In this document: positions 22,561-32,830 of the stretch, piece by piece
Layout: every line of letters begins with the position of its first letter
How positions within the stretch are numbered: position 1 is the first letter of the stretch
NCBI GenBank assembly: GCA_947044405.1
Contig: CAMRHE010000166.1
Span: 2,047,501-2,111,500, forward strand
From: Leptodactylus fallax
Lineage: Eukaryota; Chordata; Amphibia; Anura; Leptodactylidae
Reading direction: 5' to 3'
DNA: 64,000 bases
Notes under the pieces: generated by a model
What the model was told of the DNA's origin: nothing
The model's input: only the letters and a program-made list of their open reading frames with translations
The model's database searches: none
Translations under genes and position numbers: made by a program

Positions 22561-22830
22561 ATTCTTTTAATTTCCAGAAATGAATGCGCAGCTGATAATG
22601 AAAAATTTAAAATAAAATTTTTCCATAGACACGCCATTTCAGTGCCCGATATGTTATGCCCAGCTTATGTCTTCAGAGACACATACTCGAAAAACTGTTA
22701 TCCCGGGCACAACAGCTTTTGGAGCATTAGTCTCTGATACAAGTCGGGCACAACATATTATGCACTAAAATGACATATTCCTGGAAAAATTGTAATTTTC
22801 ACCTTTCACAATCAGCTGCGTATTCATTTA

Positions 22831-23300
22831 TCTCTTATATATATAAAAATGAGTTTCTGTCTGTTTGTCTGTCTTTTCTTTATACGCGACCGAACGACTG
22901 GGCCGATCCTCACCAAATTTGGTACACAGGTACATCAGGTGTCCAGGAAGATTTTATACTGGGTCTCAGCTCTCTAGGACGTACCGTTCCTGAGATACAG
23001 TATTCCCAAAAAATGACCTGCATTAGCTAATACAAGCCTGCAAGTCTTTCACTCATATTCCAACTGCCATACACACGGTCACATGTCCCTTATCAACCAA
23101 TAGAAGCTCACAGGCGCTTAGTCTCCTCAGGCACACAGGTCTACATAGAAACCAAGCTATTTATGACCTGTATTAGTCAATAGCAGTTCGCAGGTCCTTA
23201 AATATTCAGTCATATCACGTGTATCAGCCAATATAAATTCACATTTCATTTACCCGGTTTCCATAACAACACAGCCATAAATAGACTTTATCTATACTAG
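22831..23300 (+). mobile_element. Helitron-like non-autonomous element
   Basis: It starts TCTCTTATATATATAAAAATG after an A and ends CTAG, preceded by a short hairpin (ATAGACTTTATCTAT, about 23,281-23,295). TC...hairpin...CTRR without terminal inverted repeats fits Helitrons. The next base is A rather than the usual T, and no Rep/helicase coding is present, so the class is tentative. Confidence 0.4.
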
Positions 23301-23399
23301 ACTCAGTGGTGTAACTAAGAATGGCTGAAGCCCCAAGGCGAACATTTGACATGGGACCCCCCCAGCAAACACCATCCCCCGCACAAACTGCATTGTAGA

Positions 23400-25398
23400 C
23401 AACACAGTACCCACAAAAGTGGTGAGGTGCTTCTCCAATAACAAACCATGGATTAACTCTGATATAAAAACACTACTTAAGGAGAAAAAGATGGCATTCA
23501 GGACAAGAGATAAGGAGGGGTTGAGGGAAGTACAAAAGGAGCTGAGGCATCAAATCAGGCAGGGAAAAGCCAGCTATAAGGAAAAAATGGAAAAGCAAAT
23601 GGAAAGAAAAGACATAAGGGGGGTCTGGGAGGGGCTTAAGTCAATTTCAGGTCATAAACAATCTGTCTGCCAGATTGAGGCAGATGTTAATTGGCTTAAT
23701 GAACTAAACCTATTCTTCAACAGATTTGATCACACACCAGCTCCCCCCACCACAATGACTTCACCCCATGCGGCTACTTCCCAACAGATCAGTAAATCCA
23801 GAAATCTGTCTTTATCTGACCACAGTCTGACCTTCACACGGGCCCAGGTGAGGAGGGAGATGAAAAAGATCAAGGCGAGGAAAGCCGCAGGGCCAGATGA
23901 CATCAGTGCAAGGCTAATTAAGACTTGTGGGGACCAGCTGTGTGGTATAATTACATATATGTATAATATCAGCCTGAGGCAGGAAATAGTCCCTAAATTA
24001 TGGAAATCTTCTTGTGTGGTACCAGTTCCAAAGAAACCTCACCCTATGGACCTCAACGACTACAGACCTGTAGCACTGACATCCCACCTGATGAAGATCT
24101 TAGAGAGATTGGTTCTCACACATCTCCGCCCTCTAGTGAGCCCTGCTATGGACCCCCTCCAGTTTGCTTATCGGCCGGGCATTGGGGTAGATGATGCCAT
24201 CATCCACCTTCTGCACAGGACTCTGTCTCACCTGGAGAAACCAGGGAACACGGTGAGAATAATGGTCTTTGATTTCTCCAGTGCTTTTAACACCATACAG
24301 CCCAGGTTATTGAGGGGCAAGCTGGGCCTTGCTGGAGTGGACCACCACCTCTCCAACTGGATCCTAGACTACCTCACAAATCGACCTCAATACGTGAGAG
24401 CCCAAGACTGTGTGTCAGGTACCGTGATCTGTAATACAGGGGTACTTCAGGGTACGGTTCTCGCCCCTTTCCTCTTCACACTGTACACTGCAGATTTTTC
24501 TGACGACTCTGCAATAGTAGGCCTCATCACAGACGATGATGACAGGGAGTACAGAGAACTGAACCGGGATTTTGTGGACTGGTGCCACCGGAACCACCTG
24601 AAGATTAACGCGGGGAAGACCAAGGAGATGGTGGTGGACTTCCATAAAGGCAGATGCCCTCCTAAACCAGTGGACATCCTGGGGACAGGCATCGAGATTG
24701 TGAACACCTATAAGTACCTGGGTGTGCTCCTTAATAATAAGCTGGACTGGGCAGATCATATGGAGGCCCTGTACAGGAAGGGCCACAGCAGGCTCTACCT
24801 GCTTAGGAAGCTCAGAGCCTTTGGAATCCGGGGGGCACTTATTAGGACTTTCTTCAACTCAGTAGTGGCATCAGCCATCTTCTTCGGAGTGGCGTGTTGG
24901 GGGAGCAGTATATCAACCAGGGACAGAAATAAACTTGACAAGCTGATTAGAAGGGCCAGCTCTGTCCTGGGGAGCCCACTGGACCCAGTGCAGGTGGTGG
25001 GTGACAAAAGGATACTGAAAGTGGTGAGCTCCATGCAGAAGAAGAAGTCTCATCCCATGCATGAGACTGTGATCGCGCTGGGCAGTACTGTCAGTGACCG
25101 ACTGCTCCACCCTAGGTGTGAGAAGGAGCGCTATCGGAAGTCTTTCCTCCCCACCGCGGTTAGGCTGTACAACCAACACCGACCTAAGCGGAGATCATTA
25201 CACACAGAGAACTGAAATATCTCTCTGCCTGTTAAATCCCTCCCCCCCCTCCTCTGCTACGTCCTATCTGTCTGTCTGCTATTAATGTAATGCCTCTCAC
25301 CTTGGAACATTCCTGTACATGTTGTATTTGTATTTGTATCTGCTTATCTTTGCTGCTGTAACACACTGAATTTCCCCATTGTGGGACTATTAGAGGAC

Positions 25399-25431
<33 letters not shown>
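23400..25431 (+). mobile_element. CR1/Rex1-like LINE, 5'-truncated, with (ATT)n tail
   Basis: Contains one long RT ORF, a short 3' UTR and a tail of about 11 ATT units (25,399-25,431). It sits inside the 31-bp repeat region of the hAT-like element, which resumes directly after the tail. The apurinic endonuclease domain is missing through 5' truncation. Confidence 0.75.
23419..25215 (+). CDS. LINE reverse transcriptase, partial but open (about 598 codons)
   Basis: An uninterrupted frame without a genuine ATG at its start, because the 5' half is lost. Order: basic linker (NNKPWINSDIKTLLKEKK), RT fingers (KAAGPDDISARLIK; WKSSCVVPVPKKPHPMDLNDYRP split by no stops), palm (VFDFSSAFNTIQP), GVLQGTVLAPFLFTLYTADF, catalytic SDD (FSDDSAIVG), thumb (HLKINAGKTKEMVVDF, YKYLGVLL) and a C-terminal SHPMHETVIALGS / HPRCEKERYRKSFLP. 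Compared with related fish and frog elements, a short segment between YTADF and the catalytic FSDD appears missing in frame. An open frame implies a fairly recent insertion. Confidence 0.75.
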   Translation: MVRCFSNNKPWINSDIKTLLKEKKMAFRTRDKEGLREVQKELRHQIRQGKASYKEKMEKQMERKDIRGVWEGLKSISGHKQSVCQIEADVNWLNELNLFFNRFDHTPAPPTTMTSPHAATSQQISKSRNLSLSDHSLTFTRAQVRREMKKIKARKAAGPDDISARLIKTCGDQLCGIITYMYNISLRQEIVPKLWKSSCVVPVPKKPHPMDLNDYRPVALTSHLMKILERLVLTHLRPLVSPAMDPLQFAYRPGIGVDDAIIHLLHRTLSHLEKPGNTVRIMVFDFSSAFNTIQPRLLRGKLGLAGVDHHLSNWILDYLTNRPQYVRAQDCVSGTVICNTGVLQGTVLAPFLFTLYTADFSDDSAIVGLITDDDDREYRELNRDFVDWCHRNHLKINAGKTKEMVVDFHKGRCPPKPVDILGTGIEIVNTYKYLGVLLNNKLDWADHMEALYRKGHSRLYLLRKLRAFGIRGALIRTFFNSVVASAIFFGVACWGSSISTRDRNKLDKLIRRASSVLGSPLDPVQVVGDKRILKVVSSMQKKKSHPMHETVIALGSTVSDRLLHPRCEKERYRKSFLPTAVRLYNQHRPKRRSLHTEN

Positions 25432-25433
<2 letters not shown>

Positions 25434-25944
25434 CTGTACTATTATGCCCCATAGTAGCCCCTACACACACTATTAAGCCCCATAGTGGCCCCTGCACACA
25501 CTATTATGCCCCAAAATGGCCCCTGCACACAGTATTATGCCCCTTTATATAGTATTATGCGCACTCCCCGCTACCTCTTCAATGTTTGACCAGATGTCAT
25601 GTGAGCCAGGCATGCGCATAATGACATCGGACTGGCCCACCGATGTCTGGGATGTCACCAAGGAGGCCTGAAGCCTGCTGGAGTGCAGGAGAGGTAAGTA
25701 ACAGTGTTTTTTATGTTCCCTCAACTCCTCAGGGCCTCCGATCATTATACTCTAGGGTCTGATAGCAGTGTTTGTGGGGTTCACGACCCACAGGCCTTAC
25801 TTACCGATCCCTGCTCCTGCTCACAGCCGCCTCCGCAGAAGGTGAAGCGCAGGCGGCCGTGAGCAGGAGCGGGGATTGGTAAGTAAATAGGGCCCATTAC
25901 ACCAGCAGGTAACGGCCTATTAAAGAAAAAAACATCAGGGGCTA

Positions 25945-26735
25945 TGTGATGATTCCGCTTAAATATGGCTATAACTCAAAGCTGTATTTTGATCTCTGGG
26001 TAGCGTATTTCTCTCTTAGTTCCATTTATTCATAATGTGCGCAGCTCTAATCCTAGATGTATGTTATCAGTAGGGCAACCTTGTAACAATAGGGCTTTGT
26101 ATCCATCACAGAATGGCTCTATTGTATTCCTACATAGACCTGTGTGATCAAAGAAACATGCATTGTTCAGCCTGGGCTGTTAGATCAGACATGGTTGATA
26201 ACATTGTATCATTCCACTTGGTCACATCTCCATACAAAGAATCGTGACTTGAGTGCGTTAATCAATCAGACTTGCTGTCGCCGGTGACCTCATTTTGGGT
26301 GGTGTGATCAAGGGTATAAAAGATGAGGAAAGAGACTACCCCTGGGAGGAGAATACTGTGCAGAGACTATCACTGAGATGCTACTATGAGGAGAGGCTGC
26401 TGTGATGAGCATGAAGGCTGGAATGCTGCTGCTGACTATGATGAGACTACAAGAGACTGAGAGACTATTACTGAGAGACTGTGATGAGAGCATGCAGGCT
26501 GGAATACTGTGTTGATGAAACATGCTAGAAGCCTCCACTGGTTATTCACACATACCAGAGCATGTGTGAGTGTTGGACTACAGAACCACATCAAGGAGAT
26601 GTGTGGTAAAGTAATCATTTCACCTTTACTCCCTTTTATTTTATTGCACTGTATCTTGTAACTAGTAACTGTTAATGCTTGTATATATCTACATATCTGT
26701 TCTGAACTGCATGTGTTAGATGTTAATTGACTACA
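25945..26735 (+). mobile_element. Gypsy LTR, truncated copy
   Basis: It starts TGTGATGATTC and matches the complete LTR at 61,254-62,089 up to CATGTGTTAGATGTTAAT, including the TATA box (TATAAAAG at 26,315). The last ~130 bp (polyadenylation region) are missing, and an L2 LINE follows immediately. Confidence 0.8.
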
Positions 26736-29310
26736 TCCACGACCTCTTCATTTCTCATAAATTATAATTTCTCGGTATCACAGAAACGTGGCTAACACCC
26801 TCAGACACCACTTCCCCTGCTGCCCTCTACTATGGAGGTCTGCAAATCTCACACACTCCCCACCCAACAATAAACCCCACACAAAGGGACACACACTGGA
26901 CCTCATATTCACCTGCCTCTGCTCTCTAGTCAACCTCTCCAACTTTCCGTCCACGCTCTCTGACCACAACCTGCTGACATTTTCGGCCCTCTCCTCTGTA
27001 ATAGACCCCCCCAACCCCTAAACCAACATGCCCCCACAGAAACCTTAATCACCTTGACATCCGCACGCTCTCAGACTTTCTCCTACCACTCGCTGACATA
27101 ATCTCACTACAGGATGTAGATACCGCCACTGACTGCTACAATACCACCATTACCTCAGCCCTTGACTCTGTAGCCCTCTTCACTAACACCAGAGCCTGAC
27201 TGATCAATAGGCAACCCTGGCACACTGACCTGACTAAAAAACTGACACGTGCCTCACGGGTTGCAGAACGCCTCTGGAAGAAAAGCCACTCCCAGGAGGA
27301 CTTCCTGAGGTACAAAGAGGCAGTACTCACATTCAAAAATGCACTCACCTCTGCTAAGCAGGTCTACTTCACCACACTAATATCTGCCCTATCCTGCAAC
27401 CCCAAACAGCTATTCACTACCTTCAACTCCCTTCTCCGTCCTCCTGCGCCCTATCTGACATCATTTATCACAGCTGATGACTTTGCCTCTTATTTCAAAA
27501 GCAAAATTGACACCATCAGAGACAGTCTCACCCTACACCCCCGACAACCACTCTACCCAACTGTCCTGTCCTCATCTTTAACCTGTTTCTCCACCATCAC
27601 TGATGAAAAACTCTCCACTCTAATATCTGAATCCCACCTCACCTCCTGTGCACTTGACCACATCCAGTCACACCTTATCCCCAAACTCTCTGAAGTCATT
27701 ACTCCTGCCCTAACCTATCTCTTCAACCTATCCCTAACCAATGGATCCTTCCCTTCTGCCTTCAAACCTGCTACTGTCACCCCTATACTTAAGAAACCCT
27801 CCCTTGACCCATCCTCTCCAGCCAACTATCGCCCCATCTCACTGCTCCCGTACGCCTCTAAACTGCTGGAGCAACACATCCACTCCGAACTGTCCTCCTA
27901 TCTCTCGTCCAATGTGCTCTTTGACAGACTACAGTCAGGCTTCAGACTCCACCACTTCACAGAAACTACCCTAACCAAGGTCACTAATGACCTTTTAACT
28001 GCCAAAGCCAAACGTCACTACTCTGTCCTCCTCGCCCTCGACCTCTCCTCTGCCTTTGACACAGTCGACTATTTCCTCCTGTTAGAAACGCTTTCATCCC
28101 TTGGTATCTCTGACCTAGCCCTTTCCTGGATCTCCTCATACCTCACCAACCTCACATTCAGCGTCTCCCACTTGTACACCACCTCCCCACCACGCCCTCT
28201 TTCTGTAAGTGTCCCACAAGGCTTCGTCCTAGGACCCCTCCTGTTCTCCATCTACAACCTAGGCCTTGGCCAACTCATAGAATCCCACGGTTTCCATTAC
28301 CATTGCTATGCTGACGACACCCAAATATATCTCTCTGGACCAGACATTACCTCCCTGTTGTCCAGAGTCCCAGAATGTCTAGCAGCCATAGCCTCCTTTC
28401 TCAACTCCCGCTTTCTCAAACTCAACATGGAGAAAACGGAGTTCATAATCTTCACCCCTCCACGCACGACCCCCCTTACCTGACCCATCTATCAAAATTA
28501 ATGGAACCACTCTGACCTATCCTTCAAGCCGCATATTCAAACCTTCAACACCTCCAATTCAAGAACATCCACCGAATCCGCTCCTTCCTCACCCCTGAAA
28601 CTACAAAGATGCTAGTTCACGCCGTCATAATCTCCCGCTTAGACTACTGTAACACTCTTCTCCATGGCCTCCCAGCAAACACTCTCGCTCCCCTCCAGTC
28701 CACCTGTGCCGCTCGCTTAATATACCTCTCCCCCTGTTCTTCATCAGCCGCTCCCCTCTGCCAATCCCTTCACTGGCTACCCATCGTCCAGCGAATAGAG
28801 TTCAAACTACTAACGCTGACATACAATGTCATCTACAGCCTGTCCCCTCCATATATCTCTGACCTAGTCTCCTGCTACCTGCCCGCATGGAACCTCCGAT
28901 CCTCCAAAGACCTCCTACTCTGTTCTGCTCTTATCCACTCTTCACACAAACGTCTCCAAGACTTCTCCTGTGCATTCCCCATACGCTTGAACTCATTACC
29001 AAGACACATAAGACTGACCCCCCACAGTCACAAGCTTCAAGAAGGCTCTGAAGACTCACCTATTCAGGAAGGCTTACAACCTCCAATACTGTCACCACAC
29101 CACCACCTGAACAGCCTCTCCCCTCAACTTCTGTCTCTCTCCCTCTTCCCTCATAGACTATAATCCCTTGTGGGCAGGGCCATCTATCCCACTGTGCTAG
29201 TTGGTCACTGTTTGTATTATCTGTTTTGTATATCTTGTGTACCGTATGTAAATCTGCAAACGTAAAGCACCATGGAATTAATGGTGCTATATAAATAAAC
29301 AATAACAATA
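26736..29310 (+). mobile_element. L2-type LINE, 5'-truncated
   Basis: It runs from within the endonuclease domain through RT to a 3' end GTGCTATATAAATAAACAATA. That end style recurs at 54,880-54,900. It abuts a truncated LTR on the left and TTAA-element sequence on the right. Confidence 0.75.
26772..29163 (+). pseudogene. L2 LINE ORF2 (endonuclease end, RT, C-terminus), degenerate
   Basis: LGITETWLTPSD (about 26,772) is the mid-part of an APE-type endonuclease. The linker follows in several frames. The RT is best preserved at 27,914-28,483: [48 protein letters not shown] and the catalytic YADD (YHCYADDTQIYLSG). The C-terminal region 28,609-29,163 (ISRLDYCNTLLHGLP, LHWLPIVQRIEFKLL) follows after a frame change. 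The element copied its RNA by target-primed reverse transcription. This copy is inactive. Confidence 0.8.
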
Positions 29311-29324
29311 CAAATAATAATACA

Positions 29325-30702
29325 TGTGGGCATAAACTGCAGTTTGGGCACACAGCAGGGCACAGAAGGGAAGGAGCGCCATGTGGCTTTTGGAGCGCAG
29401 ATTCAGATGTTTGGTATCTGGATGCCATGCCATGTTTGCAGAGCCTCTAAGGTACCAGTAAAGTGGAATCCCCTAGGGAATAACCCCATTTTGAAAAGTG
29501 AGCATTAGTATCCCAGACGTGAATGCACAGCGGATGGGGAAAAGTGAATAGGTAAGCTGTGCTGAGTGCATTGGGTACACTAAATTCCCTACTATTTCCC
29601 CAGTAGTTCCTATTATTGGAGGGTCACTCTGGGGGTCACTTCTGGTTTATTATCCCTCATAAAGGTCTAAATCTGGTTTGTACCCTAATATATGCTTGCA
29701 CAGTTCATACATTCCCTTCCTGACACAGCCATTTATGTTCTAATGATTTGTCTTCACATTGTACAAGCTATATTTTCTTTATTTTTCTGGTGATTTAGCC
29801 ATATGAGGGCTTTTTGTTTGTGGTATGAGATGTGTTTTGTAATTACATCATTTTTGGGTGTCTACAACTTATTAAATAAATTGTATTAACTCTTTCTTGG
29901 TGGATTTAAAAAAAAAAAAAAACATCAATTTTGGCATTGCATTTTACCTTTTAAATTTTTAGCCATGCAGCATACAGATTAAGTAACATGTTACCTTTAT
30001 TCTGGGGGTCGGTACGATTACAGTGATATGTCATGTATATTTTTTTTATGCAATACTAATTTTGCAGAACAAAAACCCATTTGGGGACATAAAGCAATTA
30101 TTTTTGCATCGCCATATTCTGAGATGCGTAACATTTTTATTTTGCAGTTTACAGAGTTCGTTGAGGTCTTATTTTTTGCGGGAAAATATATGCTTTTTAT
30201 TGGTACTGTTTTGGGGAAGATATGACTTTTTGATCACTTTTTATGGCATATTTTGTAAGATGAGATAGCGAAAAGTCATTACTTCTGGCGTTTTTTTTCC
30301 CGTTTTTGTTCCCGATGTTCACCGGTTCACCGTGTACTTTAAATATTGTTTCAGTTTTATTGTACAGGTTGTTACAGACGCGGTGATACCAAATATGTAT
30401 TGTTTTTATTAATTTTTAGTTTTTTTTTATATAATTAATTTTATATAGGAAAAGGGAATTTTTGGGGCTTTATTCTTTTATTAGTTTTTTTCACACACTT
30501 TATTTTTTTTTTTAACTTTTTCATGTGTCCCTTTAGGACACCTCAACCAGCTCCGACCGGTTACAGTTACAGCTAACACCCGGTTCCGATATCGCCCGCC
30601 CAGATAGTGAGCGGGCAGCCGGTCTATGGCGTAGTATTTCACCCTGGTGCACAAAGTACCTAGCGCCCAGTACGTAATAGTACGTCCAAGATCGTTAAGG
30701 GG
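29325..30702 (-). repeat. Right part of the TTAA-type element
   Basis: It opens with another ~390-bp-unit segment (29,325-29,510), then sequence shared with 35,270-35,640 (CCATATGAGGGCTTT) and with the 11,657-12,946 element in inverse orientation (TTTTTATTGGTACTGTTTTGGGG). It ends AGTACGTCCAAGATCGTTAA. No gene. Confidence 0.65.
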
Positions 30703-30710
30703 TTAAAGAA

Positions 30711-30870
30711 TGGTTGAACACACAAAAAAAAAAAAACACTGAAATAACGGTTACTCTTTTTTTTTACATTAGCGAAGGATGCACTACTAGTAGTACCATG
30801 GTGACCACTACTACTATACTGCTGTGTGTGTGATATATATATATATATATATACAGTATATATATATACA
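30711..30870. repeat. Repeat R1, copy 2, left half
   Basis: GAACACACAAAAAAA, CATTAGCGAAGGATGCACTA and ACCACTACTACTA match copy 3. It is interrupted by the Tc1 element; the other half is at 32,502-32,600. A (TA)n run covers about 30,834-30,868. Confidence 0.6.
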
Positions 30871-32501
30871 CAGTACAGACCAAAAGTTTGGACACACCTT
30901 CTCATTCCAAGAGTTTTCTGTATTTTCATGACTATAAAAATTGTAGATTCACACTGTAGGCATCAAAAGTATGAAATAACACATGTGGAATTATATACTT
31001 AACAAAAAAGTGTGAAACAACTGAAAATATGTCTTATATTCTAGGTTCTTCAAAGTAGCCACCTTTTGCTTTGATTACTGCTTTGCACACTCTTGGCATT
31101 CTCTTGATTGAGCTTCAAGAGGTAGTCACCTAAAATGGATTTCACTTCACAAGTGTGTCCTGTCAGGTTTAATAAGTTCGATTTCTTGCCTTATAAATGG
31201 GGTTGGGACCATCAGTTGTGTTGTTCAGAAGTCAGGTGAATACACAGCTGATAGTCCTACTGAATGGAGTGTTAGAATTTGTATTATGGCAAGAAAAAAG
31301 CAGATAAGTAAAGAAAAACGAGTGGCCATCATTACTTTAAGAAATGAAGGTCAGTCAGTCCGAAAAATTGGGAAAACTTTGAAAGTGTCCCCAAGTGCAG
31401 TGGCCAAAACCATCAAGCGCTACAAAGAAACTGGCTCACATGAGGACCGCCCCAGGAAAGGAAGACCAAGAATCACCTCTGCTGCGGAGGATAAGTTCAT
31501 CCGAGTCACCAGCCTCAGAAATCGCAGGTTAACAGCAGCTCAGATTAGAGACCTGGTCATTGCCACACAGAGTTCTAGCAGCAGACACATCTCTACAACA
31601 ACTGTTAAGAGGAGACTGTGTGCAGCAGGCCTTCATGGTAAAATAGCTGCTAGGAAACCACTGCTAAGGAAAGGCAACAAGCAGAAGAGACTTGTTTGAG
31701 TTAAAGAACACAAGGAATGGACAGTAGACCTGTGAAAATCTGTGCTTTGGTCTGATGAGTCCAAATTTGAGATCTTTGGTTCCAACCACCGTGTCTTTGT
31801 GCGACGCAGAAAAGGTGAACGAATGGACTCTACATGCCTGGTTCCCACTGTGAAGCATGGAGGAGGAGGTGTGATGGTGTGGGGGGGCTTTGCTGGTGAC
31901 ACTGTTGGGGATTTATTCAAAATTGAAGGAATACTGAACCAGCATGGTTACCACAGCATCTTGCAGCGGCATGCTATTCCAACCGGTTTGCATTTAGTTG
32001 GGCCATCATTTATTTTTCAACAGGACAATGACCCCAAACACACCTCCAGACTGTGTAAGGGCTATTTGACCAAGAAGGAGAGTGATGGGGTGCTACGCCA
32101 GATGACCTGGCCTCCACAGTCACCAGACCTGAACCCAATCGAGATGGTTTGGGGTGAGCTGGACCTCAGAGTGAAGGCAAAAGGGCCAACAAGTGGTAAG
32201 CATCTCTGGGAACTCCTTCAAGACTGTTGGAAGACCATTTCAGGTGACTACCTCTTGAAGCTCATTAAGAGAATGCCAAGAGTGTGCAAAGCAGTAATCA
32301 AAGCAAAAGGTGGTTACTTTGGAGAACCTAGAATATAAGACATATTTTCAGTTGTTTCACACTTTTTTGTTAAGTATATAATTCCACATGTGTTAATTCA
32401 TACTTTTGATGCCTTCAGTGTGAATCTACAATTTTTATAGTCATGAAAAAACAGAAAACTCTTGGAATGAGAAGGTGTGTCCAAACTTTTGGTCTGTACT
32501 G
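30871..32501 (+). mobile_element. Tc1-like transposon with 268-bp terminal inverted repeats
   Basis: The ends CAGTACAGACCAAAAGTTTG are inverted. The arms 30,871-31,138 and 32,234-32,501 match nearly throughout. The right flank is TA; the left flank is CA, probably a mutated TA. Inserted in repeat R1. Confidence 0.9.
31286..32338 (+). pseudogene. Tc1-like transposase with two in-frame stops
   Basis: The N-terminal paired-like helix-turn-helix region (about residues 1-110; SVRKIGKTLKVSPSAVAKT, GRPRITSAAED) and the DDE catalytic domain lie in the same frame. TGA codons at 31,697 and 31,733 separate them; the first looks like a CpG transition in an Arg codon. Catalytic blocks are present: WSDESKFEIFG (D), [10 protein letters not shown] (D) and PDLNPIEMVW (E), consistent with DD34E. 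Length (about 350 codons) is normal for the family. Otherwise the frame is intact, so this copy died recently. Confidence 0.9.
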
Positions 32502-32830
32502 TATATATAATTACATATGTGCAGCGCATACAGAGAAAGAACAATGCTCCTTAACAAAAACATGAAATTTCTGAAAAAATTTTTAAGATTAGAGCAGACT
32601 AGATTATATTGGGTGAACACACACACACAAAAAAAAAAAACACACTGAAATTCTATATTTACATTAGCGAAAGATGCACTAGTAGTACCACAACCACCAC
32701 TACTACTGTACTACTGTATGTGACGTGTCTAGAATTGCATATAAACAGTGCACTTGCAGAGAAATGCTTGAAATATTTTGTTCAGATTAAGAACAATGCT
32801 CCTTAATAAAAAAAAAAGTTTAACTCTTGC
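32502..32830. repeat. Repeat R1, copy 2 right half and copy 3
   Basis: 32,502-32,600 completes the copy split by the Tc1 element. 32,600-32,830 is a second, adjacent copy in the same orientation. Confidence 0.55.

Larger units (their letters stand above)
23304..25944. mobile_element. hAT-like element, interrupted by a LINE and truncated by an LTR
   Basis: The left end is CAGTGGTGTAACTAAG, with the GAAGCCCCAAGGCGAACATTT block shared (inverted) with 2,255-2,300. After the LINE, 31-bp-type units resume (25,432-25,560), then the GC-rich part (25,560-25,935). The expected right terminus is missing; a gypsy LTR starts at 25,945. Confidence 0.6.
19923..30702 (-). mobile_element. TTAA-type element expanded to 10.8 kb by nested insertions
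   Basis: TTAA at 19,919-19,922 and 30,703-30,706 flank CCCCTTAAGGACC on the left and a right end CGTTAAGGGG. Relative to the 11,657-12,946 element the subterminal sequences are swapped: the T-rich end is at the left and the AGTACG/TACGTCC end at the right. So this is one element in opposite orientation. Both flanks are copies of repeat R1. Native parts are 19,923-22,830 (tandem ~390-bp units) and about 29,325-30,702. Everything between is later insertions. That the two ends belong to one copy is an inference. Confidence 0.55.

Noticed and set aside
23419..23421. Genuine start codon for the 598-codon LINE frame
   Set aside because: It is GTG, and the family's coding sequence continues further upstream; the element is 5'-truncated.
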